Assembly: GCA_965222895.1 (NCBI GenBank)
Contig: CBDCVB010000002.1
Coordinates: 868,001 to 932,000 of the forward strand
Length of the DNA stretch: 64,000 nucleotides
Reading direction: 5' to 3'
Source: Bin87 sp965222895
GTDB lineage: Bacteria > Chloroflexota > Dehalococcoidia > Lucifugimonadales > UBA3495
Shown here: positions 1-9,891 of the stretch, piece after piece
How the letters are laid out: each line of letters begins with the position of its first letter
Numbering within the stretch: position 1 is the first letter of the stretch
Notes under the pieces: model-generated
Seen by the model: only the letters and a program-made list of their open reading frames with translations
The model's database searches: none
Told to the model about the DNA's origin: nothing
Translations under genes and position numbers: made by a program

Positions 1-543
1 CGTCGCCGGGTCGCTGCGTTCGTGGTGAGGTCGGACCAGAATGCCCGGAGCAATGCCGAGGGCGGCGGAACCTTGCCCCGACGAGGGCCGGCGCATCTCC
101 TGACCCAGCACCATCGCGCCCGCACTCGACCCGGCCCAGATTGTCCCGCTCCGATTGGCCGCCGTCAGCGCCTGTAGCAGGGGAGAGTCGGCCAGCACAG
201 TCAGCAGGTGTTCGGGGCTGCCACCGGTGAAATACACGATGTCGGCGCCCGCAACCTGGTCGACAATCTGCGGGTTTTCAGCATCGGGACGGCGGGTTAC
301 ATCCATAGTGAACGCGTCGGCGCCCAGATTGCCGAAATGTCGGCGGCCATTGTCGGCGGCGCGCTGCGGGTTCTCTAATGCCGCCGCTGTTGGTATGATG
401 GCAATGCGCGGTTTCGCTTTGCCGGTAAGGGCCAGCAAACTGCGATCCATTTCGACGCAGGCGGGGCGAAATTCGTCGCCCCCCACCAGCAGGACCCGAC
501 GTGGCAAACCGGATTGTTGTCGCTCGCTGGTCAAACTGGGCAC
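1..543 (-). CDS. Peptidase S51 / cyanophycinase-like protein (3' end off window)
   Basis: The minus strand is open from base 1 up to a GTG codon at 543-541, giving 181 residues with the C-terminus beyond the left edge. The translation has an FTGG segment followed by SPEHLL, then AGSSAGAMVLG with the expected nucleophile Ser near residue 140, as in S51 peptidases (GxSAGA of cyanophycinase and alpha-aspartyl dipeptidase). The N-terminal part has the class I amidotransferase-like strand RVLLVGGDEF. Members hydrolyse cyanophycin or Asp-containing dipeptides; the substrate here cannot be read. The start is uncertain: GTG at 543 has GGAG about 10 nt upstream, and a TTG lies two codons in. It is divergent from the VOC gene at 572. 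Family call good, start weak. Confidence 0.75.
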   Translation of the reverse strand, partial: MPSLTSERQQSGLPRRVLLVGGDEFRPACVEMDRSLLALTGKAKPRIAIIPTAAALENPQRAADNGRRHFGNLGADAFTMDVTRRPDAENPQIVDQVAGADIVYFTGGSPEHLLTVLADSPLLQALTAANRSGTIWAGSSAGAMVLGQEMRRPSSGQGSAALGIAPGILVRPHHERSDPAT

Positions 544-571
544 CGCCGAATCACTCCATGCTGGAGGAAAG

Positions 572-973
572 ATGTTCGAATTTATACACCATGTCCGTAT
601 CCTAGTCCACGACGCCGACGAGATGGCCAGGTACATCGAGGACAATTTCGGTATGACCCCGGAAAAAGTGCAGGTTTACGAAGCGCGCGGGATGAAAAAC
701 GCCATCTACAAGGTGGGGCAGACCAACGTGGAATTCACCGAACCGCTGGATATGGACTCGGCGATGGGACAGTACCTGAAAACCTTCGGCCCCGGCCCGT
801 ATCACATGGCATTTGGGGTGACGGACGTTGAGGGCAAAGCCGGGGCACTGGCCGCCGGGGGCGCCGGACTGCGCGGCGAAAACGGTCTGTCCCGCAGCGC
901 GGAAGGCTACATGACCGCCAACATAGATGCCGCCAGCGCCCTGGGATTCCCATTCCAGTTGGCCGAAGGTTAG
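572..973 (+). CDS. VOC (glyoxalase-fold) family protein, first of a tandem pair
   Basis: A 133-residue single-domain protein of the vicinal oxygen chelate superfamily, closest in layout to methylmalonyl-CoA epimerase-like proteins. Likely metal ligands are His in FIHHVRILV, Glu in VEFTE, His in PYHMAFGV and Glu in the C-terminal FQLAEG. An open frame runs further upstream, but GGAGGA at 563-568 sits just before ATG 572 and fixes the start. The next gene encodes a 133-residue paralogue 57 nt downstream, so the two are probably co-transcribed and may form a heterodimer. No substrate can be assigned. Confidence 0.85.
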   Translation: MFEFIHHVRILVHDADEMARYIEDNFGMTPEKVQVYEARGMKNAIYKVGQTNVEFTEPLDMDSAMGQYLKTFGPGPYHMAFGVTDVEGKAGALAAGGAGLRGENGLSRSAEGYMTANIDAASALGFPFQLAEG

Positions 974-1030
974 CCGCCGGCGCTTGGATACTCCAAACGG
1001 CATCAGACGCAGCACAACCGGGAGGTTACC

Positions 1031-1432
1031 ATGTTCAACTCCGTTCATCACATCCACTACGTAGTGCACGACCGTGATGCGATGGTCGATTACATCCGCC
1101 AAAACTTTGGCATGGAACCCGACGACCTGAACGTCATTGAGGGACGCGGTATGAAAGATGCACTGTACCGGGCCGGGGAAACCCTCATTGAGATAACCGA
1201 GCCGCTGGACCCGGAATCGGGCATCGCCAAACATCTGGCCGACCACGGCCCCGGCGTGTATCACGTCGCCTTTGGGGTGGATAACGTCCGGCAAGTCTCT
1301 GCCGACCTGGCTGCCAAGGGCAACCGGATGCGCGGCGAGGGTGGCGTTACGCAAAGCCCCCACGGTTACACGACCGCCAACATCGACCCGGAAAGCAGCC
1401 TGGGATTGTGGTTCCAACTTGCCGAGGGATAA
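1031..1432 (+). CDS. VOC (glyoxalase-fold) family protein, second of a tandem pair
   Basis: 133 residues, the same length as the upstream gene and clearly paralogous: VHHIHYVVHD against IHHVRILVHD, GPGVYHVAFGV against GPGPYHMAFGV, and the shared ending FQLAEG. The putative metal ligands (His, Glu in IEITE, His in VYHVAFG, Glu in the last residues) are kept. GGGAGG lies about 6 nt before ATG 1031. The pair points to a recent tandem duplication. The reaction is unknown; epimerase, lyase and dioxygenase activities all occur in the fold. Confidence 0.85.
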   Translation: MFNSVHHIHYVVHDRDAMVDYIRQNFGMEPDDLNVIEGRGMKDALYRAGETLIEITEPLDPESGIAKHLADHGPGVYHVAFGVDNVRQVSADLAAKGNRMRGEGGVTQSPHGYTTANIDPESSLGLWFQLAEG

Positions 1433-1508
1433 ACGGGTCGCCAACTCGGCGATATGCTAGGATGCGACTCTGATTCGCACGTAATTCATACTGACCGGAA
1501 TTTATCGA

Positions 1509-3188
1509 ATGCTAGTCAAAGACACCATCGCGAAGGCCGTGGCAGATGCGCTGGAAAGCGCCCATCGGGACGGCGTGCTGAATGTCGACACCGTCCCGTT
1601 GATTGAAGTTGAGCGCCCCAACAATCCTGACCACGGCGATTTTGCGACCAACCTGCCGCTGCGCCTGGCGCGGGCCGCCCGCTCCAATCCGTTGCAGTTG
1701 GCCGAGGCAATCGCCGCGCGAGTGGAAACCGGGCCGGAGATTGCCAGCGTGGCGTCGGCGCCGCCCGGGTTCATCAATTTCAGGCTCAGCGATCGCTGGT
1801 TGCAGGAGCAGGTTGAGGTGGTGCGCAGCGCTGGCGACGCGTTCGGCGCGGCACAGATTGGCCAGGGCCGCAAGGTGATGGTCGAGTTTGTCAGCGTCAA
1901 CCCGACTGGCCCGGTGCATGTGGGGCACACCCGCGGCGCCGTGCTGGGCAGCGCGTTGGCGAACGCCCTGGCAGCAGCCGGCTACGACGTTACCCGCGAG
2001 TATTACGTCAACGACGCCGGCTCGCAGATGGAGGCGTTTTACCGGTCGGTGTGGGTACGGTATCAGCAGGCCCTGGGGCGGGAAGCCCAGTTGCCGGACA
2101 ACGGCTATCAGGGCGATTACATCGCCGACATCGCGGCCGACATAATCCAGTCCGAGGGAGACCGCTACCTGGAATTGAACGACGCGGCCGCGATTCGCAG
2201 CATAGGCGACCTGGCCCGGGAGCAGATGATTTCCGTAATCAGCGAGGACCTGAGCGCAATCGGTGTCAACTTTGACAACTGGTTCAGCGAACGCCAGCTG
2301 TTTCAGGACAAGGACTACGACCGGGCGATGGACCGGTTGCGCGAAGGCGGCCACCTGGCCGAGCGCAGCGGGGCGCTCTGGTTTAACTCCACCGCGCTGG
2401 GCGATGATCGGGATAACGTGGTGGTGCGCTCATCCGGCGAACCGACTTATTTTGCGTCCGATATTGCCTACCATTTCAACAAATTCGATTGCCGTGGGTT
2501 CGAGTGGGTCATCGACATTTGGGGCGCAGACCACCAGGGTCATGTGCCACGGATGAAGGCAGCGGTTACCGCTCTGGGCATGGAACCGGAAAACTTGACC
2601 GTGCTCATCTCCCAGATGGTTACGCTGAAGCGCGGCGACGAGACCGTGCGCGCGTCGAAACGCACCGGGGATTTCATTACACTGCGGGAGCTGGTGGACG
2701 AAGTGGGCGTGGATGCCTGCCGATATTTCTTCCTGGCCAGGTCGCCCTCCACCCAGATGGAATTCGACATGGAACTGGCGACCCGCGAGTCGTCGGAGAA
2801 CCCGGTTTACTATGTGCAGTACGCTCACGCCCGCAACGCCAGCATCCTGAAGCTGGCCGCCGAGCGCAACATCGACTACAGCAACGGTGATGTAACCCTG
2901 CTGAACAGTCCTTACGAATTGAGCCTGATACGCACCATGCTGCGGCTGCCGGAGCTGATTGTGCAGGTGGCGGAGAACCTGGAGCCGCACCACCTGCCCC
3001 ACTATGCGATGGAACTGGCCACTGCGTTCCACCATTTTTACGAGAACTGCCGGGTGGTGTCGGCGGACGCTGCGGACAATGACATCACGCTGGCGCGCCT
3101 GAAGCTGGTGTCGGCGGCGCAGGTGGCCTTCCGCCGCACGCTGACGCTGATGGGTATGTCTGCGCCGGACCGCATGGAACGCATCTGA
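1509..3188 (+). CDS. argS: Arginine--tRNA ligase
   Basis: 559 residues, the usual length for ArgRS, which charges tRNA-Arg with arginine using ATP in the cytoplasm. The N-terminal Arg-tRNA-synthetase domain is followed by the class I catalytic core with the HIGH-type motif HVGH at about residues 135-138 (in TGPVHVGHTRGAVLG). The KMSKS position is replaced by RASKRTGD near residue 381, as is common in this enzyme. The tail is the DALR anticodon-binding domain (YVQYAHARNASIL). The start ATG 1509 has GGAA upstream. It stands alone between the VOC pair and an ABC exporter. Confidence 0.97.
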   Translation: MLVKDTIAKAVADALESAHRDGVLNVDTVPLIEVERPNNPDHGDFATNLPLRLARAARSNPLQLAEAIAARVETGPEIASVASAPPGFINFRLSDRWLQEQVEVVRSAGDAFGAAQIGQGRKVMVEFVSVNPTGPVHVGHTRGAVLGSALANALAAAGYDVTREYYVNDAGSQMEAFYRSVWVRYQQALGREAQLPDNGYQGDYIADIAADIIQSEGDRYLELNDAAAIRSIGDLAREQMISVISEDLSAIGVNFDNWFSERQLFQDKDYDRAMDRLREGGHLAERSGALWFNSTALGDDRDNVVVRSSGEPTYFASDIAYHFNKFDCRGFEWVIDIWGADHQGHVPRMKAAVTALGMEPENLTVLISQMVTLKRGDETVRASKRTGDFITLRELVDEVGVDACRYFFLARSPSTQMEFDMELATRESSENPVYYVQYAHARNASILKLAAERNIDYSNGDVTLLNSPYELSLIRTMLRLPELIVQVAENLEPHHLPHYAMELATAFHHFYENCRVVSADAADNDITLARLKLVSAAQVAFRRTLTLMGMSAPDRMERI

Positions 3189-3442
3189 CCAATTCGCGGA
3201 CATACCTCGACCGTCCCGACCGGGAACTGCCCCGACGATTCCTGCGGGGACCAACTCGACGGGATTGTGTAGGACAGTTCGAGGGTGTATAGTGCGATAC
3301 CTATGCTCAATTGTTATCTGACAACCAGCCCGTTCGTAGCGCCCGACGCCCGCACCTGCTATTCTCGTAAAACGGAATTTCACCCAGCCTGCATTTTGCT
3401 GAGCACCGCCGGCGATCCTTCCGTCGGAGGGATCGGCTAGTC

Positions 3443-5251
3443 ATGGATGTGCTCTGGCGCATCATAAAGATGGCGGCGCATTATCCGTCACGCCTGGGTC
3501 TCGCTTATTTCACTGCGATAGCGGCGATTGGATTCTCGTTGGCGCTGCCTTGGCTGTTTGGCGACGCCATCGACCTCATGGTGCGTCGGGAAGGGGACCG
3601 GTTCGCAGTTGATGAATTTGATCTCAGCCAGTTATGGTTCTTCGGCATCGGAATCCTGCTGGTGAGTCTGGGCCGGGGGTTCTGCGACTTCGGACGCACC
3701 TATACCACTGAATCACTCTCACAGAAGGTTTCGTTTGACTGTCGAAACCTCCTCTACGACAAGCTGCAAAACGTCAGCTTTGCTTTCCACGACAAAGAGC
3801 ACACCGGCGACCTGATGTCCCGCGCCACCGCCGATGTGGAAGCGATGCGCCGGTTCGTCAACTTGGGGATGATCCGGTCGCTGGATGTGGTGATTCGCAT
3901 TATTGCGATCCCCATTATTCTTTTCTTCGTCAACTGGCAGCTGGCGCTGGTGAGCATGATTTTCGTGCCCGCGCTGGTGCTGCGGTCCAGCTTCGTAATG
4001 CGGGCATTGCGCCGCAAGTGGTTGCACGTCCAGCAAGTAATGGGCGAGTCGGTTACGGTTTTGCAGGAAAACCTGGCCGGAATGCACGTGGTAAAAGCAT
4101 TTGCATCTGAGGACTACGAACGGGCCAAATACAATCGCAAGGCCGAAGAATTGCGCGTCGAATACTACGATGCCGAGCGGATGCAGGGCACCAACAGCGC
4201 GTGGATGACCCTGTATTTCACCTTCGCGCTGGGCCTGATTCTGTGGTACGGCGGCTGGCTGGTTGTCGAAAATCGGCTTGAACCTGGCGAATTGGCCATG
4301 TTCTTCCTTTATCTGAATCAGCTGACGTTCCCCATACGGGCCTCGGCGCAGATTATCAACACGTTCTCACGGGCCATCTCGTCCGGGCAGCGTTTGTTCG
4401 ACATCCTGGACACACGGTCTCCGGTGGAAGAGCGGCCCAACGCCCTACCCATGGTCAGGCCAGCCGGGCACGTGCGCTTCGAGAAAGTGGGGTTTGGGTA
4501 CGCAGACCGTTCTCCGGCGTTGAAGCACGTTGAGCTGGATGCCCAGCCGGGACAGGTAACCGCCATCCTGGGCGCTCCCGGCAGCGGGAAAACCACCATC
4601 GTTAATCTGCTCCCCCGTTTTTACGATGTTACTGACGGCAAAATTACCATCGACGGCGAAGACATCCGGGACTACACGTTGCAGTCGCTGCGGCATAACG
4701 TCGGCATCGTGCATCAGGACGTGTATCTGTTCAGCGCTTCCATCCGTGACAACATAGCCTACGGCGTCAGCAGCGCCACCGCTGAAGACGTGGAACGGGC
4801 CGCCAAGGTTGCGCAATTGCACGACCAGATTATGGCGCTGCCAGGCGGTTACGATACCTGGGTTGGTGAACGCGGGGCCACCCTGTCCGGTGGCCAGCGA
4901 CAACGCCTTTCCATCGCCAGAACCATTCTGATTGACCCTCCGGTGCTGATCCTTGACGACTCCACCTCCAGTGTTGATGTGGAAACCGAACGGCAGATTC
5001 ACCGGGCCATGGTTGAGGTGATGAAAGGGCGCACCACGTTCGTTATCGCTCACCGTTTGAGCACGGTGCGGGATGCTGACCAGATTCTGGTACTGGATAA
5101 GGGCGTGATTGCTGAGCGGGGCACCCACAGCGAGTTGATAAATCAGACCGGCATGTACCAGAGCATCTACGAACTGCAACTGCGGCCCCAGGAAGAAGTA
5201 TTGCTGGAGGCGGCTTTGCCAGCCATGGTTGACGGGGGTGCGCCAGCATGA
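3443..5251 (+). CDS. ABC exporter half-transporter A (non-canonical Walker B)
   Basis: 602 residues: a six-helix exporter membrane domain (about 15-310) fused to a nucleotide-binding domain (about 340-580). Walker A is GAPGSGKTT near 375, the signature LSGGQ near 481 is intact, and the H-loop is AHRLST. Walker B reads VLILDDSTSS, so the catalytic Glu is Asp. This is the classical degenerate half of a heterodimeric exporter such as TM287/288 or LmrCD. Its stop overlaps the start of the next half-transporter (ATGA), indicating translational coupling. GGAGGG precedes ATG 3443. The substrate (lipid, drug or peptide) is unknown. Confidence 0.93.
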   Translation: MDVLWRIIKMAAHYPSRLGLAYFTAIAAIGFSLALPWLFGDAIDLMVRREGDRFAVDEFDLSQLWFFGIGILLVSLGRGFCDFGRTYTTESLSQKVSFDCRNLLYDKLQNVSFAFHDKEHTGDLMSRATADVEAMRRFVNLGMIRSLDVVIRIIAIPIILFFVNWQLALVSMIFVPALVLRSSFVMRALRRKWLHVQQVMGESVTVLQENLAGMHVVKAFASEDYERAKYNRKAEELRVEYYDAERMQGTNSAWMTLYFTFALGLILWYGGWLVVENRLEPGELAMFFLYLNQLTFPIRASAQIINTFSRAISSGQRLFDILDTRSPVEERPNALPMVRPAGHVRFEKVGFGYADRSPALKHVELDAQPGQVTAILGAPGSGKTTIVNLLPRFYDVTDGKITIDGEDIRDYTLQSLRHNVGIVHQDVYLFSASIRDNIAYGVSSATAEDVERAAKVAQLHDQIMALPGGYDTWVGERGATLSGGQRQRLSIARTILIDPPVLILDDSTSSVDVETERQIHRAMVEVMKGRTTFVIAHRLSTVRDADQILVLDKGVIAERGTHSELINQTGMYQSIYELQLRPQEEVLLEAALPAMVDGGAPA

Positions 5252-7155
5252 TGCGCGGCGGCGGCATGGGCGGCGGGATGATGCAGGGGATGCGTGGCAC
5301 CTCTGCCGACAGTATGTTCGCGCCGTCCAACGACCAACTGACGGATGAGGATGTAGTCGGGCGCGTTTACGACAACAAGGTCGTAATGCGGTTCATGCGC
5401 TATATTAGGCCTTACAGTAAATTTGCCTTCATAGCCTTGGGCTCGCTGCTGGTATACGCTGCGTTCAACGCCGGAATCCCGCTGCTGATCATGTACGGAA
5501 TCGACTGGGCGATCGCCGAAGGTCAGGTAAACCGAGTACACATCATTGGCGCAGCCTTCATGGTGATCACGGTTATCCACTTCCTGTCGAACCGCTTGCA
5601 GTTCATATACATTTCGCGCACCGGGCAACACATCCTGTACGACCTGCGCACGGGAATGTTCAGCCACCTGCAAAACCAGTCCAACGCCTTCTATAACCGC
5701 ACCCCCATCGGGCGCGTCATGTCCCGTATGCAGTCGGACATTCTGCAATTGCAGGAGACTTTTGAGTTGCTGGCGTTGGCGTTGGCCGAATTGGTTACTG
5801 TCGGCGCAATCATTATCCTGATGCTGTGGGTCAACTGGCAGTTGGCGCTAGTCTGTATGTTTGTAGTGCCGGTGCTGACGCTAATCATGATGTACTGGCA
5901 GCGGTTTGCGCGCCACTCCTTCATGCGGATTCGCCGGGCGATTGCCATGGTGAACGGCGAGTACAACCAGAACATCACCGGTGTTCGGGTTGTGCAGAGC
6001 CTTAACCGGCAGGATGAGAACCTGGAACACTTCCGCGAACTGAATGCCGAATATCTGGATGCCAACTTGGAAGCCGCCCGCTATTCGGGTTTGCTGCAAC
6101 CGTTGGTTGAGCTGCTAATCGGCCTGGGCATTGGGCTTGGCGTTGTGCTTTTCGGTGGTTTACTGTTGCAGCGCGGCAGCCTCGAAGTGGGCGTTCTGGT
6201 CGCCTTTGCGTTCTGGATTCAGCGGTTCTTTGAACCGATTCGCCAGTTGACGATGCAGTACAGCCAGCTGCAAAGGGCAATGGCCGCCGGCGTCCGCATA
6301 TTTGAAGTCCTGGACCTTGATCCGGACATCCTCGACAAACCCGACGCCGTCACGTTGCCTGAAATTCAGGGGGACATCCGTTACAAGAATGTGGGATTCC
6401 ATTACGTGGAAGGTGTCGAGGTGTTGCGAGACGTTAACCTGCGCATCAATGCCGGCGAAAACGTGGCGTTGGTTGGTTCTACCGGGGCTGGCAAGAGTAC
6501 GCTGGTCAATCTGTTGCACCGCTCCGCCGATGTTACCGACGGCGCGATTGAAATAGATGGGTATGACCTGCGCGACGTGAAGCGAAATTCACTGGTGCAT
6601 CAGATGAGCATGGTGTTGCAGGAGCCTTACCTGTTTTCCGGCACCGTTCGGGAGAACATCAGCTACCTGAACGAACAAACTACCCCTGAGCAGGTGGTGG
6701 AAGCGGCCACGGCGGTGGGAGCCCACGACTTTATCATGGGGCTCGATAACGGATACGATTCAGTGCTGGCCGAACGAGGCGTTAACCTGAGCATCGGGCA
6801 ACGGCAGCTGATCAGCTTCGCCCGCGCCATCGTGAGCAACCCGCGGATCCTGGTGCTGGACGAGGCGACGGCCAACATCGACACCCATACGGAGCTACTG
6901 ATTCAACGGGCGTTGAACCGCATTTTGCGAGGCCGCACGTCCATCGTCATTGCCCACCGGTTGTCCACCATCCGCAACGCAGATAAAATCGTGGTGCTGG
7001 ATCGCGGACGGGTGGTCGAGGTGGGCACCCATGACGAATTGCTGGAGGCGGGCGGGGCTTACGCTCAGCTTTACGCCATCAACTACGGATTGTCCGGCCC
7101 CAGCGTGGGTGTTGCGCCCACCGGTGGCGAGGTAATCGGGGCAGCCGACGACTGA
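5248..7155 (+). CDS. ABC exporter half-transporter B (non-canonical signature)
   Basis: 635 residues with a Gly/Met-rich N-terminal extension (MMRGGGMGGGMMQGM), a six-helix membrane domain (about 45-340) and a nucleotide-binding domain. Walker A is GSTGAGKST near 409 and Walker B LVLDEATAN near 534 has the catalytic Glu, but the signature is LSIGQ instead of LSGGQ. Half A has the opposite pattern, so the dimer would have one competent ATP site (B Walker motifs with A signature) and one degenerate site. The start overlaps the upstream stop by 4 nt. The poly-Met N-terminus could bind metal or simply be disordered; this cannot be decided from sequence. Confidence 0.93.
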   Translation: MMRGGGMGGGMMQGMRGTSADSMFAPSNDQLTDEDVVGRVYDNKVVMRFMRYIRPYSKFAFIALGSLLVYAAFNAGIPLLIMYGIDWAIAEGQVNRVHIIGAAFMVITVIHFLSNRLQFIYISRTGQHILYDLRTGMFSHLQNQSNAFYNRTPIGRVMSRMQSDILQLQETFELLALALAELVTVGAIIILMLWVNWQLALVCMFVVPVLTLIMMYWQRFARHSFMRIRRAIAMVNGEYNQNITGVRVVQSLNRQDENLEHFRELNAEYLDANLEAARYSGLLQPLVELLIGLGIGLGVVLFGGLLLQRGSLEVGVLVAFAFWIQRFFEPIRQLTMQYSQLQRAMAAGVRIFEVLDLDPDILDKPDAVTLPEIQGDIRYKNVGFHYVEGVEVLRDVNLRINAGENVALVGSTGAGKSTLVNLLHRSADVTDGAIEIDGYDLRDVKRNSLVHQMSMVLQEPYLFSGTVRENISYLNEQTTPEQVVEAATAVGAHDFIMGLDNGYDSVLAERGVNLSIGQRQLISFARAIVSNPRILVLDEATANIDTHTELLIQRALNRILRGRTSIVIAHRLSTIRNADKIVVLDRGRVVEVGTHDELLEAGGAYAQLYAINYGLSGPSVGVAPTGGEVIGAADD

Positions 7156-7184
7156 TTCCCCGCCGTTCCTACGGCGTATTCCGG

Positions 7185-8069
7185 TCAGCCGGTGTCTATG
7201 AACCGCCGGATCGCGGTAGCCAGTTCCTCCGGCTTGTCGTAGCCAATATCGTGAATCGTGTCTGGAATCCAGAGCGCCTGTCCGTTTTTCAGCGCAGCTT
7301 CCGCCGCGCCAACCATGACTTCCCGTTGCCGAGAGAATTGGGAATTGGCGCGCTCGGCGCGTGGGCCGGCGGCGACCACCAGCGTGGGAGTTTCAACGCG
7401 CGGCAATATCAGCGATGGCGGTTCCGTCCACATTGTTTCCAGAACCTGCGCGTGGTTGTCCGGGCGCAAAATGTCCCGCATCTGGCCGTCCCCCCCTTCA
7501 TACACCATGGTCAGAGCGATGTCGGCCAGGTCGTCTCCCCAGCAGAACGACAGGTTGGCGGACAGCGCGGAAAGATACTCGTCCCGCGTGCCGGCGACGC
7601 GTCGGGGCGCCAGACGTTGCTGGAACGCTTCCCAGGTTGGCGTCGGCATCAACCCGCCATCCTGGAAACCGCCATCAATCATTACCAGCCGAGTGACCCG
7701 TTCCGGGAATCGCGCCGCCAGATTGCTGGCAACGTGTCCGCCCCAGGAATGTCCAAGCACCGCGGCCCGGTCGATGCCGAGGTGGTCGAGCAGGCCGACG
7801 GCATCCTCGGCCAGCGATTGCCAGTCGTAGCCGGCAGGCGCCTGCGTGGTCGAGCCGTGGCCGCGCTGGTCGGGTGCGATGACTCGGTAGGCCGGAGCCA
7901 AACGTGGCGCCAGCCGGCGGTACCAGTGTCCCGATGAGGCCAGGCCGTGCAGCGCCAATATCGGCGGGCCGTCACCGGGCCATTCCAGGTAGTGAATGGT
8001 CAAATCGCGGATTTGCGCCGTCTGGGACATGGGCCCGGCGCTGGCGTTGGAGGAATTCAGATTAGTCAT
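7185..8069 (-). CDS. Alpha/beta hydrolase
   Basis: 294 residues with the alpha/beta-hydrolase signature: oxyanion HG at residues 41-42, PDQRGHG near 66-72, nucleophile Ser108 in LGHSWGG and likely catalytic His273 in DTIHDIG near the C-terminus. Such proteins hydrolyse esters, epoxides, haloalkanes or C-C bonds; the substrate is not evident. It converges on the ABC exporter (30 nt between stops) and is divergent from the pgi-gnd-zwf group. ATG 8069 has no strong ribosome site; Met14 (MSQTAQ) is an alternative start. Confidence 0.85.
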   Translation of the reverse strand: MTNLNSSNASAGPMSQTAQIRDLTIHYLEWPGDGPPILALHGLASSGHWYRRLAPRLAPAYRVIAPDQRGHGSTTQAPAGYDWQSLAEDAVGLLDHLGIDRAAVLGHSWGGHVASNLAARFPERVTRLVMIDGGFQDGGLMPTPTWEAFQQRLAPRRVAGTRDEYLSALSANLSFCWGDDLADIALTMVYEGGDGQMRDILRPDNHAQVLETMWTEPPSLILPRVETPTLVVAAGPRAERANSQFSRQREVMVGAAEAALKNGQALWIPDTIHDIGYDKPEELATAIRRFIDTG

Positions 8070-8227
8070 AACGAACAGCTCGCTTGGTATTGGTCTTGCC
8101 CGCGATTATACCTTCCCCGGCGGGGCTGCGGATTGGCCGGGTTCCGGATTGGCGCGAGTGCAGGGCCGGCCAACCCGTGTGCTAGAATTATGCACCGGGC
8201 AATGACAGTGAACACGAGGAAGCCGGA

Positions 8228-9853
8228 ATGACCGACCGTTATCATCTCGGCGCTTACGCCCCAGTGGTGTCGGAGGCGGCTGACCGGCTGGATTCCGAAT
8301 CGGTGCCGGCTCGCCTGTACGCCCACGACTACACACTGTGGAGCGACGACCCCACCGAGATTTCCGACCGACTCGCCTGGCTCACTCTGCCGTCCGATAT
8401 GGCGACGCAGGTTGCCGACCTGTGCAGGTTAGGTACGACACTGCGGGATGAAGGCTGCCGGCACGTGGTGTTGCTGGGGATGGGCGGCAGCAGTTTGGGC
8501 CCGGAAGTAATTCGGCAAACCATTGGCAACGGCGCCGGTTACCCGCAGCTGCTCACGCTGGACAGCACCGTCCCCGACTGGGTGGTTGCTACCACGGCGG
8601 CCATCGACCCGACGCGTACCGTTTTTGTGCTGTCTTCCAAGTCCGGCACCACCACCGAGCCCAACGCCTTTTACGCGTATTTCCGTGACCTGATGGCTAG
8701 GCTGGCCGGCGTCAATGATGTCGGGCGTCATTTCCTGGCGGTTACCGACCCGGAAACCGCGTTGGTTCGGTTGGCGCAAACCGGAGGGTTCCGGCGGGTA
8801 TTTCTCAATGACCCGAACATCGGCGGGCGTTATTCGGTGCTGTCGCATTTTGGGTTGGTGCCGGCCGCGCTGACCGGGGTCGATCTGGAGCGGTTGCTGG
8901 ACAGTGCCCAACGAATGCAGCGGCGTTGCCTGGGCGCCGGCCAGGTTCGGGACAACCCCGGCGCCTGGCTGGGCACGGTTATCGGCGCCCTGGTGAAGGC
9001 AGGTCGAAACAAACTGACGCTGATCGCTTCCGACCGCATCGCCGGATTCGGCTTGTGGGTAGAGCAGTTGCTGGCCGAAAGCACCGGTAAGAACGGCGCC
9101 GGAGTCGTCCCCGTCGCTGGCGAACCGCTGCTGGAGCCGGATTGTTACGGAGCTGACCGTTTGTTCGTGCAGTTGCGTTTGGCCTCGGATGACAACGCAA
9201 ATGCTGATGCCATGGCGAGCGCGTTGGCATCCGCCGGGCACCCGGTGGTGCAGCTGGAAATGTTAGACGGCTATGATTTGGGCGCTGAGTTTTACCGCTG
9301 GGAGTATGCCACCGCCATCATCGGCCACATTCTCGGCATCCATCCTTTCGACCAGCCGGATGTGCAGGGCGCCAAAGACCAGACCGTCAGCGTGCTTGAC
9401 CAGTATCAGCGAGACGGCAGTTTACCGAGACTGCAACCCGGGAAATTCGGGCAACTGGCGCATTTGCTGGAAAACAGCAACGCTGGCGACTATCTGGCGG
9501 TGATGGTCTACCTGCCTGATAGCCCGGCAACGCGGCTGGAACTCAACGCCTTGCGGGAACGAGTGCTGCGCAAATATCGCATCGCTACCACCGTTGGCTA
9601 CGGGCCGCGATTTTTGCATTCCACTGGCCAACTGCATAAGGGCGGGCCCGCCAGCAGCATTTTCCTGCAACTGACGCAGCAACGCTCGCAGGATCTACCC
9701 ATTCCGGGCTGGCCATTCAGTTTCGGCGTGTTGGCCGACGCCCAGGCGCTGGGCGATTTCCAGGCGTTGCAGGCTCTGGGTAGGAGATCGATGTCCTTGC
9801 GGTTGGCGGGCGACCCGGCAAAAGAAATCCGACGCCTCGTCGATCTCGTCTGA
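8228..9853 (+). CDS. pgi: Glucose-6-phosphate isomerase (SIS-fold)
   Basis: 541 residues with PGI/SIS features: VLLGMGGSSLGPEV near 78-91, the phosphate-binding SSKSGTTTEPNA near 140, and the GGRYSVLSHFG block. It interconverts glucose-6-P and fructose-6-P. The sequence resembles the PGI half found in some transaldolase-PGI fusions (LGMGGSSLGPEV), but no transaldolase domain is present, so a stand-alone PGI is most likely. It is followed after 38 nt by gnd and then zwf, which supports a role feeding the oxidative pentose phosphate pathway. AGGAAG lies before ATG 8228, and a TAGAAT box at 8183-8188 could be a -10 element. Confidence 0.88.
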   Translation: MTDRYHLGAYAPVVSEAADRLDSESVPARLYAHDYTLWSDDPTEISDRLAWLTLPSDMATQVADLCRLGTTLRDEGCRHVVLLGMGGSSLGPEVIRQTIGNGAGYPQLLTLDSTVPDWVVATTAAIDPTRTVFVLSSKSGTTTEPNAFYAYFRDLMARLAGVNDVGRHFLAVTDPETALVRLAQTGGFRRVFLNDPNIGGRYSVLSHFGLVPAALTGVDLERLLDSAQRMQRRCLGAGQVRDNPGAWLGTVIGALVKAGRNKLTLIASDRIAGFGLWVEQLLAESTGKNGAGVVPVAGEPLLEPDCYGADRLFVQLRLASDDNANADAMASALASAGHPVVQLEMLDGYDLGAEFYRWEYATAIIGHILGIHPFDQPDVQGAKDQTVSVLDQYQRDGSLPRLQPGKFGQLAHLLENSNAGDYLAVMVYLPDSPATRLELNALRERVLRKYRIATTVGYGPRFLHSTGQLHKGGPASSIFLQLTQQRSQDLPIPGWPFSFGVLADAQALGDFQALQALGRRSMSLRLAGDPAKEIRRLVDLV

Positions 9854-9891
9854 CGAAACAACAACGCAACAGAGGATCAAGGAGCTAAAGC

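Noticed and set aside
155..571. Long plus-strand frame extending the first VOC protein upstream
   Set aside because: Composition is Ser/Arg-rich shadow sequence; the minus strand here encodes an S51 peptidase, and a strong ribosome site marks ATG 572.
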